DNA from: Paramacrobiotus metropolitanus
Taxonomy: Eukaryota; Tardigrada; Eutardigrada; Parachela; Macrobiotidae
NCBI RefSeq assembly: GCF_019649055.1
Contig: NW_026570248.1
Location: forward strand, 310,001-374,000
Reading direction: 5' to 3'
DNA: 64,000 nucleotides
Program-made: the position numbers and the translations under genes
Shown: positions 44,837 to 58,000 of the stretch, in pieces
How the letters are laid out: each line of letters starts with the position of its first letter
Position numbering within the stretch: position 1 is the stretch's first letter
The notes under the pieces: model-generated
The model's database searches: none
Seen by the model: the letters and a program-made list of their open reading frames with translations, nothing else
What the model was told of the DNA's origin: nothing

Positions 44837-47129
44837 ATGGAATCAGTTGTGAATAATCCAGATTTCGAATCTCCTCGAAAACTTTCTGTCCCGCGAAAGT
44901 TTAGTGGACCGCCACTTGTCCTGCAAAATCCCAACAAAGACGAATTCAGCAATAAAGTGGAAGCTGTTCCGGAGGGGATTGTGAAAGGGTTCGGGGGAGC
45001 TTTTGAAAAAACTATCGCGGGTAAATATTTTTTCTGGCTTATCTGGGTTGCTTAGTGTAATCCTGGAGTGTAATCAGTGAAATTAATTATTAATATGTTA
45101 TATTAACTTTACTACGTATAATTTTTTGTAACGATAATTGCGAACTTTATGCGTAATAAATGAATTCGAAATTAGCAGTAGCCTTTTTTTAAGGAATTTG
45201 ATCGTGTTTTCATAATTTTTAAAAATATGTCACAAATTTTACGGCTGCGGCCCTGTTTAAGTCGACAATAAGGTAGATACAACTAATACAAGCGAGTGTA
45301 AGGGCTTTTTAAACGTTTTTGCCAGATATGGATATGGTGCTTATGGTTCACTTGGTTGCCTTCATAAATGGTTTTAAAATTTAGTCGTAGTTACTGCGGC
45401 AATGCCATACTGAGTCTTAAATAAAAACACTACTTCTCCTTCGCCATATTGATTAAAAATTCTTTACAGCTTTGGCGCTGGATGCTGGCCGGTCACGTGG
45501 CAGCACACCCTTGAAAACGCCAACAAATGGTCTGTCCACTCCAGAAAAGAACGCGAATCCCATAAGCGAAAAGGCAGTAAACCCGGCGGCTGGAGCTGCA
45601 CTGCAGGAGGTAATTGTGGACAGTGCGCTGACGCGAAAGTGGTTTGTGATGGCAGCCAAAGACGATACGTGCAGTATCAAGCGCATGGCCAGAGAAGAGC
45701 CGCGGCTGGTTTTTCTTCGTGATATCGGAAATGGTAAGTAAGTAAAGTAGTCGGTGACTTCATTTTTGTTAGTGATTGCATAATTAGCGTCATGATTGGC
45801 GTAGCAGCCGGTTCGCTTGTGGTATGTTCATTTCCAGCCAGTAGGCAAGAGCAGGCGAAACTGACAGCGCATTTTCTGGGACACCAGTCATCTCAATCGG
45901 TCGCGATCTGTGAAACGTGACGAATAGCTAATTTTTTTAGCTGCATATTTTGCAAATTTGTGAGACCAACCGTTTGTAATTTATTCGATGGCCGCAACAT
46001 ATAGAACGCCGTCCGTGTTGTTGTTAATTATCAGCTATGATTTATGAGTCGGAGGATTACCGAAAATTATTTTCAGGTTATACGGCTTTGCACTGGGCTG
46101 CTCACCACGGGAACGTTGAAATTGTTCGATTCCTTGTGGACGCGTATCACGCGAACGTAGGAGCGAAATCTCGCGCTGGTTACACTCCTCTGCATATTGC
46201 TTACATGCGGCAGCACAAGGATCTCGTTAAAGCGCTTTTGGAGCACTGCAAAGCGGATCCGGGAGAATTCGACTACAGCGGAAAAATACCAGAACAGTAC
46301 GCAGACCGCAACCGGCACCGCGCGCAGAAGGCACAGGCGCGCCCGGTCGTTACCAGAAAAGCAACAACACTTTCCACGGTAATACTCACACGTAATTGAA
46401 ATCTGTGGCAATGAAGTCGATCTGGCACTAGAATACGGCTGTGCAGTGGTTTTTCGATTTATAATTTTCGAATTTAGTTTTTCGAAAATTAAAAAAATGA
46501 GTTCGTAAAAAAATTCGAAAATTTGCGTCAGAAGTATTTGCACATTTTGCGTGGGTTTCTACTTCGTACTTTTGTCAACAGGCACCAACGAATGGGCGGA
46601 TGAACTACGCATGTACGAAATAATTTTTTTTTCTTGTATTTTGCAGGCCATCTCATCCAGCATGCGACGTGTTGGATCCTTTAACGCGAAGATTCGCAGC
46701 TCGGTGATGCGCCGTATGGGAAAAGGACATCTTTCTCATAGCAGCATTCGTCCCAGTGCAAGCTTTCCTGACCGGGTCGTGGAGGATCAGGAAGCCGGTT
46801 TCGATCCGGATTTCGCTTTAATGCCGCCACCGAGTACCGTTCGAGGCTTGAAACATAAGAAACGACCAGGATCTGATCTGATGCGGCGCGGATCGGTGAA
46901 TTCCGATGTTTCTCGGTCTGATTCGGTGATCTCCATAGACGAAGGTAGTGGAACTACGGGGAAACCCTTCGATTCGGGCAGTGACAGCGTCAGTTTCCAT
47001 GAATCGGAATCGTATGACTCGTTTGTATCGGGAAACGATAGCGCGGCCACCACCCCTGTTGGCAAGCATTCCAGTCCGCTGGTATACACGAAATCGCTGA
47101 ATAGCCCGGATGGGGGATCTCAGGTGTGA
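44837..47129 (+). CDS. SOWAH-family ankyrin-repeat protein
   Basis: Four exons chain in phase: 44837-45020, 45470-45733, 46077-46378, 46647-47129 (TGA), 410 residues. A disordered Pro/Lys/Ser-rich N-terminus leads to a helix with TRKWFVMAAKDD and MAREEPRLVFLRD. Ankyrin repeats follow: GYTALHWAAHHGNVEIVRFL (from ~residue 150), GYTPLHIAYMRQHKDLVKALL and DYSGKIPEQYA. That order, including the Trp-containing helix before TALHWAA and the D(Y/H)SG ending, is diagnostic of the Sosondowah (SOWAH A-D) family. The Ser-rich C-terminal ~150 residues (RRGSVNSD, DSVISIDEGSG) look disordered and phosphorylatable. The N-terminal SOWAH winged-helix domain is not seen, either absent as in shorter family members or encoded upstream. 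Molecular function is poorly known. Long introns 45021-45469 and 45734-46076 hold nothing notable. Confidence 0.82.
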
Positions 47130-47957
47130 TACGTCAAAGGAATCTGGCCATTTCACTTTTATCGAAGATATTTTTGAGTTGTATTAGCTTGAGGGTATGC
47201 TTTCCGGTTTAAAGTTCCATTTTGTGACTGACTTTTTGTTCCCAACTGTGCCGTTTTGATAATGGGTGTTACAATTATTTTTGCCTTGCTTTCTGAAGTT
47301 ACTGATAAGGTTTTATCCTTACTGCTGTGTTTTCTGCAGCTCAGGGAGATTGAGTTTTGTAAAATAGTTTTTACCGAATTACTAAGAGCGATAAGCAATG
47401 GTTCGTTGTCTATCTCCAGTCTTCCGCCTTGAAACAACTGAAGCTACCGCAGCTGGAAGCAAAGCCAGCGAACTTTACATACTGTTACTGGCAACTTACT
47501 GCAGATGCTGACTGCATGTAAATCTTGACTTTCGTAAAAGAGGAAGGTAATGCGGAAAGTGAGAATAGATACCAAGTTAACACAACATAATGCTTTTGCT
47601 AATGTAGCGAAGAACTTAGAAAATATTCCACAAGACAAGTTTTTTATCCTAGAAATGTATCTCTGATATCGAACATCATAACAACAACAAATCATCGAAA
47701 AAGTGCACGTTTCTGCACACCATCCCTGATTCCGTAATAACAAAAGCGAGAACGATATCGTGAAGTTCGTACTAAGTGACTACTAAGTACTAACTGAAAA
47801 CAAATTGCAGATCAAACAGCGAAAAGTGAACATCCATACGCACTTTGCGCATCCTGGGAAATTAAATACAACAAAAAATGGTAAACCAAGAACACTGCTG
47901 CAAATCCATGTACAGCCTGCAGTAAGGCCCATCAGGAATGTTCCTCCATCACCACCC
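47130..47957. other. Convergent intergenic gap
   Basis: About 830 bp between the stops of the SOWAH-like gene (+) and the next gene (-). Probably both 3' UTRs. I found no gene or repeat. Confidence 0.5.
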
Positions 47958-49090
47958 CTACTCGGGCTTCTTCAGGCGTCGCGTGGGGCGGTTGTTCTGC
48001 GTCGCAGCTACAGCCGCTTCTTTGGGTGCTGCGGAAGGCGCAGCCGCTTCGGGATCTTTGCGTTTTCGTCCCTTTTGCGGCTTCGGTAGTGCTCCGGTGG
48101 ACTCGCCGTTGGGTTCCACTTTGATGGACATGGCCGCCTCGTTGCTCGGCTTCGACGCGTTGCTGGAGGCTGACGAGGCGCTGGCGTTCGTTGTCGTGCG
48201 GCGGCGCTGTCCTTCTTTGTCGTCCGTGAAAAGGATCTTGGCGACCTGTTCCACTTTGTCCGATTTGCGCAGGCGATCCTTATCCGGCAGCCATTCCCAG
48301 CGATTGGGAGACACCGGAGTTTCGTAGGCTAACAGCTGCTCCGTCGCGGCTTTGCACTCGTCCTTCTCCTTCACCACGCTGATCACTGGTTTAACCATAT
48401 TGAGTGTGTCGAAACCAGCCATGTATTTGTCGTACTCCTACACATTCAAAAGTATTTAAGGAACTAACTCAAAAACAAATTTAATTTCGTTAAATTAATT
48501 AAAAAATCAATCAATTTAATTTACTGATCAAATAATATTAAAACAAATCAAGTGTGGCCAACTTGTATTTTCAGAAAATAAACTGTGAAAACATCATTAC
48601 TGAAGTAACCAACCTGTCTCAGTTTGCTGGTTTTGTTATCTTTTTTTCGGCTCTCTAAAATGCGTGCAGCTTCGCGCACAACAGTCACATCGGCCCCGAT
48701 GTCGGCGAAGATCCGCGTGCCCAAAATCCCATTAGCAGGAGTGGTGTAGCCTTTGGTGGGCTTCTCGTCCTTCACGGAAACTTCCAAAGCGCGGATTTCG
48801 TCGCGTTGCTGCTGTTTTTTGACTTGCTCAATATTCCAGTATTTTTTCATAATTTTATCCACATCATCGGCTGAAGGAAGGGGAAACTTTTTTTCGTCTT
48901 CTTCGCGCACCAAGCGATTCATCAGCAGCCATTTCAGAGTCTCCCCGTTGATTCCCCACGGTCGGACGTCTTTGAGTACTTCGAACACTCGCCGCTCCAA
49001 ATAACGTTCATAGTCACTTTTTAGACGCTCTGGAATACGGAAAGCCGAAGCGTGGTTACTGTTGGTTGAGAGAGAGACCGTAGAATCCAT
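47958..49090 (-). CDS. Unrecognised two-exon protein with basic, nuclear-looking C-terminus
   Basis: Minus-strand exons 49090-48614 and 48437-47958 join in phase 0, giving 318 residues. The frame is open upstream of 49090, but an acceptor-like TTCGCAG lies about 20 nt before the ATG, suggesting a 5' UTR intron and supporting this start. The N-terminal half is helical and charged (YLERRVFEVLKDVRPWGING, LLMNRLVREEDEKKF). The middle has conserved-looking RIFADIGADVTVVREAARIL and SPNRWEWLPDKDRLRK. The C-terminus is low-complexity Ala/Ser with basic clusters (KGRKRKDPE, RPTRRLKK), likely nuclear localisation signals, and a textbook SUMO site IKVEP. I do not recognise the family and assign no function. 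Codon periodicity and the clean splice join make a real gene likely. Confidence 0.65.
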
Positions 49091-52005
49091 GTAGAAAGAC
49101 AGAATCCTGCGAATCACCAAAAAAATCTGCAAGAAAAAGATGAGTGCTAATCCAGTAACGATGAGCACTGCACAAGCTGACAAAAAACTGCAATTTAAAA
49201 AAATAAACAAATCGAACAAATAACGATTCAGCACCAAAATCAGCAAAATGTCCCATGAAGTACGACAGTTAAGTGTTATTTCACAACAGTACTGTACTTT
49301 TACGGTTTTACCTTCCTTTTGGTTCAATTCAAAATGCAGTTCGATGACAATGGATAATAACTACTTACCTAAAGCGCTTTCTAAAAGATACTCGTGAACA
49401 GATGCTTTCTTTTAAAAAGCAAAGTGAAATCAGAAAATTAATTTGAAACTTCTAGATCTGTTTATTCACGACTGGAAAAAAGCGGCACTCTATGTGCAGA
49501 GTCACTGCAGACTGCAGAGCTGACAGCGCCATTAGGAATGCTCACTTGTCAGAAGGATCAAACGCGCTTCGTACCTCCTAATGGTACGCAGCTGCCTGAG
49601 TTTGCCTTTTTTCTCTTTAGTATTTCTCCGGCATTTCCGGGCGCGAGCGTATTGACGTGACCTTATTGCATAACCAGGCATACCTAACCATAAACGGCTT
49701 ACGGCAGCAACAAAAATTTGTTTCACATATTACAGTTGGATCTTTTCGTCTTTGGAATTACCTAAATTCTCGATTATTCAAAAGCGAACAGGTTCGTAGT
49801 ACATTTCGCCTTTAATTTAACATAATACCCATAACAACAGACCCCTGACCCCATAATTATGCGTTTACCGTTTGATTCCGGAAATTCGGACCTCCGTTGA
49901 TCCAAGTCCAGCAGGGAAACTTTTTCAATTTACAAAACAAACCCAGTGGAAGCACTGGAGTAGCTATCTATTTCTCCTGAAGCGAACTGAGGACACCATT
50001 CCAGATTTTCCCATATCATGATCAGTGTTGGCGGATGTACCGAGGACCGAGACGTACAGAGTAGTTGCACGAAACTCTAATTTGCAGTATAGCCTTCCAT
50101 TTACTTTTAATTAACAACGGAGGATATATTATAGAGCAGAGCGGCATGGAAGCCGCGTAATTCAATCCGAAGTCCGACGATATCCAGTGATTATCGTCCA
50201 TATACTCTTGCAGCATAGTAGCATCAAACTGTCAACCCTTGTTTTGTTAATATCGGAATAAAAGGCGCACATGACTTCAATCTGTCCGGATTAATTAATA
50301 AGCGACATCCGATACAGCCTTATCTTGAATAAATTTTTTTTGTTTATCGTATCTACTTGCATCATATAGTCGATGCTCGCAATTTATTGTTATTCTGGAA
50401 CGTAGCGTAACGCGCGTACGGAACGTTGGTAACGTTTGTGAATATTTTAATATTAATGACGTACGAGTAGTCAAGTAAACGCGTTCATGCAGCCGGCAGT
50501 GTTAACAATAAGTTTTAGCCCTATAGGTACTGCTTTATGTTATCTCAAATTCGATTAAAATAAGTTATGTAACTTCCAGTTAAGTATCGGCGTATCGCTA
50601 TCAAATACAAAAAGAAGCAGAAGCTCATACAAATTCCGGTTTTGCAAACAATATTGGGCTATATCCCGTGCATTAGCATACATATTGCCCCAGTGTGTGT
50701 GACATGCTCGTATGTTTGAAATCGTATCTGAAGTTCGTCGCGGTACTACTTGAGCTTTGAGATGCTTGCGGCGCAATCCCCAATCCTGCCCGAAAACGAT
50801 CCCATGACGGCGCTAATACGAGGGCTGTTAATCTCGAAATGGTAAACGCAGCTTTTCCTTTTCCTTCGCCATTGTTGAGCCACCCTGCAGCACATCTTAA
50901 CCCGGTAGTTAAATTGTGACCGTACTCAGTTAACGGAAAATTAAGTTTATCCCGTACGAAGAAATTCCACTCTGTACATTTCCGCTGGTACGTCTAGTAA
51001 TCATCATGATCAACAGTTTTACGGTGGCAACAGGGACGTTACGGCCGCGTACGCCCAACTGCAACGGGACGTTTCATAAGATTTTATCACAATCACTATC
51101 GAAGAATTAACCACTTTTTATGGACGCAGCTGTCCACTTGTCTTCCTTGTCAGCCGAGCACATAATTTCCGACATAGACCGATGAAGAACTTTGAACATT
51201 GCCGGATGAAGCTGTGTACGCCGTGCGCGCCGTTTCGCCGGCTTTAATCAGACGCGCACACGCCCTGAAAATACTGCATGAGTTGATCCTGATCGCCTCT
51301 TCTTATGGCCATAGCTTACTGGGATGACAAACCGTCATACAGTGGAATTGTTGTAATCTTTCCGTGTCAGGGAAACGGCAGTACAGATGCCGCCAGTGCG
51401 TGTAGTGGCGTACGAGGCCTAGGAAGATGCGGCGCGCAGGACTAACGACACTTGTACACTGCTGCTATTGCACCATCGCATCTATACACACACATGCACA
51501 CACACACGACTGTGTACGACTGGCTGCGTTTATCCCTGATTTCCTAATATTTTGTTATCAACTTCGCCACCGTGCACGGACGTTTTCGGCAAAATGAGCA
51601 CTAACGGATGCGGAATACACAGAAGATTTCAATATTGTTCTAGTATTACATTTCCTTCCAGTCGGCTGGTCTTTATAAGGGAGTTTGCTTTATATGCGGG
51701 ATCCCATTGTCGGAACACATAAAGATAAATACATCCGCGCCAAGCAGCGAAAAGTGCAAACGCCAGGCTAACCGGTAATTTTCGTTTTTGTCATATCAGC
51801 CAAAAACTTCATTGAAGTCTATCGATTACTTTCGACAGCCGTAAGGAATGCGGTAGTTTTTGCGGAAATCACTATTTTATCCTCGATGTGCTTTTGGATG
51901 GAAGATCCATTCGTGCCTCTTCAGAAATGTTTAACATATGATGTGAATTTTCTGTGTTCGGCCATTTGTTGCCTGACATAGCGTCGTTATATTAGCGCTA
52001 TTTGG
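49091..52005. other. 2.9-kb gap between divergent genes
   Basis: It presumably contains the upstream regions of the minus-strand gene and of the PALS1-like gene. A short CA-rich microsatellite (alternating CACACA words) lies at about 51484-51508. None of the short open frames has a recognisable domain or splice partners. Confidence 0.5.
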
Positions 52006-55000
52006 ATGGTCAAGTACGTAGTGCTCCAGCTAAAAATCCCCAGGATGACGCGCAAGGTGCCGGCGAAGACGACCAAAGTGTTATCGGGTTACTGTGTGGT
52101 GGTGGCTGAAAATAACGAAGGGAAAATCAAGTTATTCGGTAAGGACTCTTACGAGTAATTTGTACAAATCCGTGTAGAATGCTGTGGTGATTTGTTTACG
52201 TGATTCGGCGTCGTCGGCATGCAGTGGCTGCTTGCATGTACAGTACATGTTGCCTAATTAATCAACATGTTTTGGGAAATGGTACGAATATACTTATCAC
52301 GGCGCAGCTAATGATCACTATGTGCCAACACGTCCATCGCTTCTCGCTAATTAGCTGTAGAGCTATCGCGGACAGCTTATATAATTAACTTCACCAAGGG
52401 ACAAAACGGCTGTTGAAAGGAGTGGCGTACTATTCAGCTCGGTAATTTTATGTAAATTAATTTTCTGCACGACAATTTAATTGACGTTCTCGTCGTCCCC
52501 TATTTTTCTGGAATTTTATGCGCCAGCCACAATAAGCATACAGTGCCCTGGCGGAACTGACTGGCAGAGCAGGAAACTTTTACAGCTTGTGGACTTCGTT
52601 AGTAGACCCGTTTCGCATGTCCTAAACGTTCTAAATCGATTTCCGATAAATGGTTGACTTTGCACTTCCCTTCGGTAGTGCTTATAGCTACTCTCCAAGC
52701 TCACATTCACTCCTGGTTGAAAAACCTTTACCTTTCTGTAAACCAAACAAAACGAATATTAATGCATCTTCACGACTGAAAAAGGTTGATTTATCATAAC
52801 ATATCGGCATTCAATGACACTAACGAGAACTAGCCAGTTAACCCAGCCTGGTAAACTGTTATGCAGCGGCGGTATTCGACTATTCATACGCGTTATACAC
52901 TTCGCTGTAAAAAGTACACGTTAAACTGATTTAAAGCCGGGAGCGAAAATATTGTGGTTCTTTATTCCCTCATCCGCTCGGAAATCCTGCTGTTTTATGA
53001 AGCTGCTAAATGAGGCATGCTGAATGCAAAAGAGGATTTATGAATAGAAGACGCGACAACTGATGAGAATTAGTGGGAAACCCATCATTTCCGCACGGCA
53101 AAACTAAGAGTCCTTGTGCCAGCACAGTTTGACGTCCATAGCATGCTGCAGTGTATAGCAGAACTGATACAAGTATTCCGGCCACAATACGCATGTGCGG
53201 CAGTTAGAAACAAAAGCACCACTATCTCATCCCGAATCCCCAACTCAATATACAGCTGTTTCCGTCATAGCACATGTAAATCAATTTTTGTGACTACGTA
53301 AGGAAGGGATATGTTACGTAAACGATGCAATATATACTGGGATGTGTCCACACTCGGGAATTACTAGTGTATGTTTGGCGTAGGAATATTTTATTATATA
53401 TACTAGCAGCAAATTACTGAACACCGGCTAATTACGAGTAGTTCTAAACACTAGTTGCAGCGTATACTGTGATATTACGTAATACGTCAGCTGCACCTAC
53501 ATCAGGCTATTGTACATGTACCTACTAAATGCTGATTATTTATTTTGTACGCAAACCACAATAAATTGTTGTAATTTTGTTTTGTGTCATTAAGGCCACT
53601 ACTTAATTTTCGAGACATCTCTGATATAAAATCTAAAAACAATACTAATAAAGCAACTGCACTGCTGGAGTTATTAGTTTAATTTCGAAATAAAAATACA
53701 ATATTGTCGTATGTTTTCATTTGCAGTCCAACTCTGATTCAGTCCTTTTCATTAAGACACCTATTTACATCAAATTACTTGTGCTGAGAAATTAGTTGTG
53801 GCCTTATTAAAATTAATTCTGCGTGTTCAAAACTGCGCGTGCAAAATTTCAGCCGCGCTTTAACTGCTGTCAGTTCAGAAGCAGATAAAATTTTTATCTG
53901 AGAACGTTTTAAAATCAGGCTGCATGGACTGGCTTCTATACCAAGCATTTTTGGTAAAAAAAAGTCAAAAAAAGTATGTAATTACCTTTCGTTATAGAAG
54001 CCTGTAATTAAGTTTCCAGAAAGAAAAAATTATTACCAAATCACTTCCCTAACGCTTAAGATTCTGATATGTAATGTAGAGTGCGTAGAGCAGTGCAGTT
54101 CCGATACGCTACGTAACATTTTAACAGGACCGCGCTGGAACAATTATAGATTTTCTACAATTGCAAAGGCTGTAGACATTAACTTTGCATGGAAAAAAGG
54201 CCTAGAACTGCTGGTGTATGACTTATACAATTAAAAATTAGAATCTTGCTGTTCATTTCTTACAATTCAGTACGGAAATGATTTTTTAAAGTTGCATGTG
54301 ATTAATCAATATTAATGGCAGACGTATATACGTCTACGGTAGTGTCCTATAATATGCTGCGCATAATTGAAAATTGTGACTAGTAAAAAATGCTCTACCG
54401 CTCTTGGCTTAACCGCACGCTGAACAGTAGAAAAAAATTAAAAAATATGGCAAAAGGGATGAAACGTCGTATTCAGTAATTAGAATGATGGAAACTTTCG
54501 GTTTGGGTGCCTCAGCTAGATACGCTAACTATATATGCTACTTGCCCCGGAGACTTTTATGTACGTACTTTAATCGATACGCAAAGGTCACGGATTATGA
54601 GGTCCATTTCCCTCTTATAATAATAAAGATTCCATTGTTTGGTATAGAGTTACTTATAGGCGAGGGAATCACGCAGATTTTATATATTACTCAAGACTGA
54701 TTTAGTTACTGCAGTAGTGGTGAAACTGCGAGAAGTACTGTAATGTTAGCAGTTGACAACAAAAATATCATTTCCTGTTAGTTATTCCAGAAATAAAATT
54801 CATTAGCTCTCAGGTATAATATGTTGGGTAATAAGTAATAATTACATTTGAAATCATGGCTAATGGGAACTGGGATCGAACGTTTCGAATCTCACGTCAG
54901 CCACATTCGTACTTGTACTGTACCGGGTGGCCGATCAAAATGTCACCTTTTGCGTTTGTTTTGCCCTGCGCGAACCACGTAACGTAACTTAAACCGGATA

Positions 55001-58000
55001 GACTCATTTGATAGACAATTTCGTAAGCTACTAAAAACAATCAAAATTTTTTTTCAAAAACTGAGACTCTTCGTTGACGATGGCGCCAAGTGAAATCGTG
55101 TAGAAATTTTTAGTGTCCCAGCTCGCAAAGTTCAAAACTGCGCCTCACGTTTTGTCCTTGCACATTATTTTCAGTTTTTTAATTGTTTTATCTAGAGTAG
55201 CACTTTCTCTTTTAGTCAGGAAAAAATTGTTGGGATGGTGCATGCGCTGGATGAGCTATGCACTACGCAACCTTTATGACTGTTCGAAAAAATTACGATT
55301 TTTTTCATCTGTTTTTTTTAAGTATTTTCGTTACAATTTTATTGTTCAGCACAGGGTGCAACGAAGAGCGCTGCTTCAACTGCCAATTGTAGGTGGATGA
55401 TTACCCTTCCAAACACGGGTATGATCCAGGTCTGCTTTCGAAGCGATGATCTGCAAATTGTTTTCAAAAAGCCTGCTACCCCGTTTCATGAGGATCAAAT
55501 GTAATGAGTATCAAATCTTTCGCTTCTTGGCCAGTCAGGGTCACTAGAATGTCGCTATTTTATACATTGAAAAAACCAGGAACAATCTCTCTTTCCGAAA
55601 CAGTAGCGTCATAAACAACAACTTACTTTGCTGAATATCTACAATTTAAATTTAGAAACAGGGAAAATCGAATTTTTGTTTCCAGGATATCACTCAACTC
55701 CACCCATTTTTCAAAATAATTCAGGAAAAAAGGAGACCCTTTTAAATTTGTTCATTTGACTTAACGTCTTTCTGTAACGGAAATTGCTCTTTCGAATAAA
55801 ACTAAAATCAAGCCAATCAAGCACTCGAGAGGCCCAGTGCACCTTAGTAAATCAGGGTGACATTTTGTTCGGCCACCCGGTATTTGTTAGGTCTGCTCTA
55901 GTCAGAACATGTTAAAAAAATTAATCACGTAGCGACTGATTATTGAGCATACATTTATCGGTGCATGCGCAGTCACTGCAGTGTGTAAACTCGGCCTCTT
56001 CTTAATTTTGTTTTACAGAAGGCTTAGTAGGCATAAAAGAAGTGCATTCAGTTTGCATGATACCATTATTTTCTTTCTGCAGGATCCCCGGCAGATCATC
56101 CCAGTTTGGAAATGGGCGACGAAATTCTGGAAGTGAATGGGAAAAAACTAGAAGATGCTTCTCACAGCGATGTTATTAATCACATTCACGAAGTAAGCAT
56201 AGAAGTACGGATAGAACCCATCACCAGCTGCAGCTAGTAAAGCTCTGTACGTGCGTGTACGTAATGCCAAAGCGCATAACTCATTAATCATCGTAACCTT
56301 TCATGGAACCTTAAATTTTCTTCTCGTTGTCAACGTTTTAAGTTTTAATAAGTTTCCCTTACGTATATTGGAGTGAGCACATAGGTTTTAATTATGGCGT
56401 TGGTGAAGTGCCAATGACTTCAGTTTTTGGGGTCATCAGAAAGTACGAGGTACTTACCTTCTAATCGTACTGTAAGTGTCATACAGTGTACAGTATTGAA
56501 CAGCTATTATAAAGTATCTTACCATACTTTACAAATGAGTATTAGTATTTAATAATAATAGTGCATTTGGCGAATTGGTAGGGTTCGTGTTCTTGAGGAA
56601 CATTCCATATCGCTATATAGTAATTAATAGCACCAAGCCATACGTACATATCTATATTACACTATGGAAGTAAGTATCTGGTTGCACCGTCATCGATACC
56701 GGTTAGGTGGGGTTGGCAAGAAAATATTCTTGCCACCTACTTTGAATAATTTAAGATAAAAATCATAAAACCTCATTTGAAACTGAACTTACAGTTAGGT
56801 TAAGATGTCGTATACAGATATGTGATAATTATAAGATACTAGTGTATGCAGACATAGCTTAATCAGTATGTTTGAAAACAGCATTGCTGATGGAGAAAAC
56901 TATACGGATGACGGAATGACATACCAAAAAACAGTGTATCATTATTGACGGAAAAGAAGAGTTTTGCTCTGCGGCGTTGAACTTCTTTGTGCCCAGTTGT
57001 TCGTTAAAAAGGAGTTCTCCTTTGAACACGAAAGAAGCCTAACGGCAAGATTGAAAACTATACTGGAGTCTGCACAAGCTCTACGAGGTTTTAACTACAG
57101 CACAACCATCTCGAAATAAGCTTTAAATGCATGGAAAAATAACTCACCCGAGTCAGATTAAAATGCAGGGAAAAATAAAAAGCCTGCAGAGAAACCGAGG
57201 AACGTGCAAATCCGTATTATTGTTGGTACTTGGTAGGTGGTACATAATTATGTAGTCTGTACTGTACTCTGTAACAATTATCACATCTTTACTTTGAAAA
57301 GTTTAACGATAATACTATGTACTGTACTCCTAAGAATACAGAAACAGAGTCCCGTATAGCCGGCGGTTGAAAATGAAACTGTGGAACTTGTCTTTGACGC
57401 CGGTAATCTTTTGAAATAAGATAAAATACACCCGTCGATTAGCAATAAGTTGCGAAATATATGATATTATTATAAGAATAATATTGTATGGTAAAAATTT
57501 TAACTCACTGGTCACTGTATCCCGGTCCGACGTACGGAGTACGGACGTAGTACGGACTGGTGAGCCGAGCCGTTCAGTAAATAATTTTTGTCATTGGTGG
57601 AACCGGTAGGGCGGGTCTCGCACTGGTATGCATTGAATTACTTATTGCATTCACCAGTCAGCAAAACGGTACACATATGTATGTATTGTACTACGACGGT
57701 ACCTTCATTTTCGGCTTCGTCTTGGAATGCATTCATGCTTGAATTATTTGTGTCCCTTTAACAGTTTAACTACAACCATTTCAGCGAAGCTGTATTTTCG
57801 AAATGTCGTGGTTTTTCTTCGTTTTAAGCTTTTTATAAACACAAAATTAGAAACGAAATTCAGTTTCTTTGCATAAACAGATTTTTTGGTTCGGATACAG
57901 TAACGAAAATCTCCTATGCTGAATAGTATTGATGTGCCGAGTCCATCGTGCATTTTGGGCTCTTTTATTATTATTTATTATGTTTTTATGCTATTCATAA

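Noticed and set aside
55113-55400. 95-codon frame inside the inverted-repeat element as a transposase
   Set aside because: No DDE/D or helix-turn-helix motif could be recognised and codon use looks non-coding.
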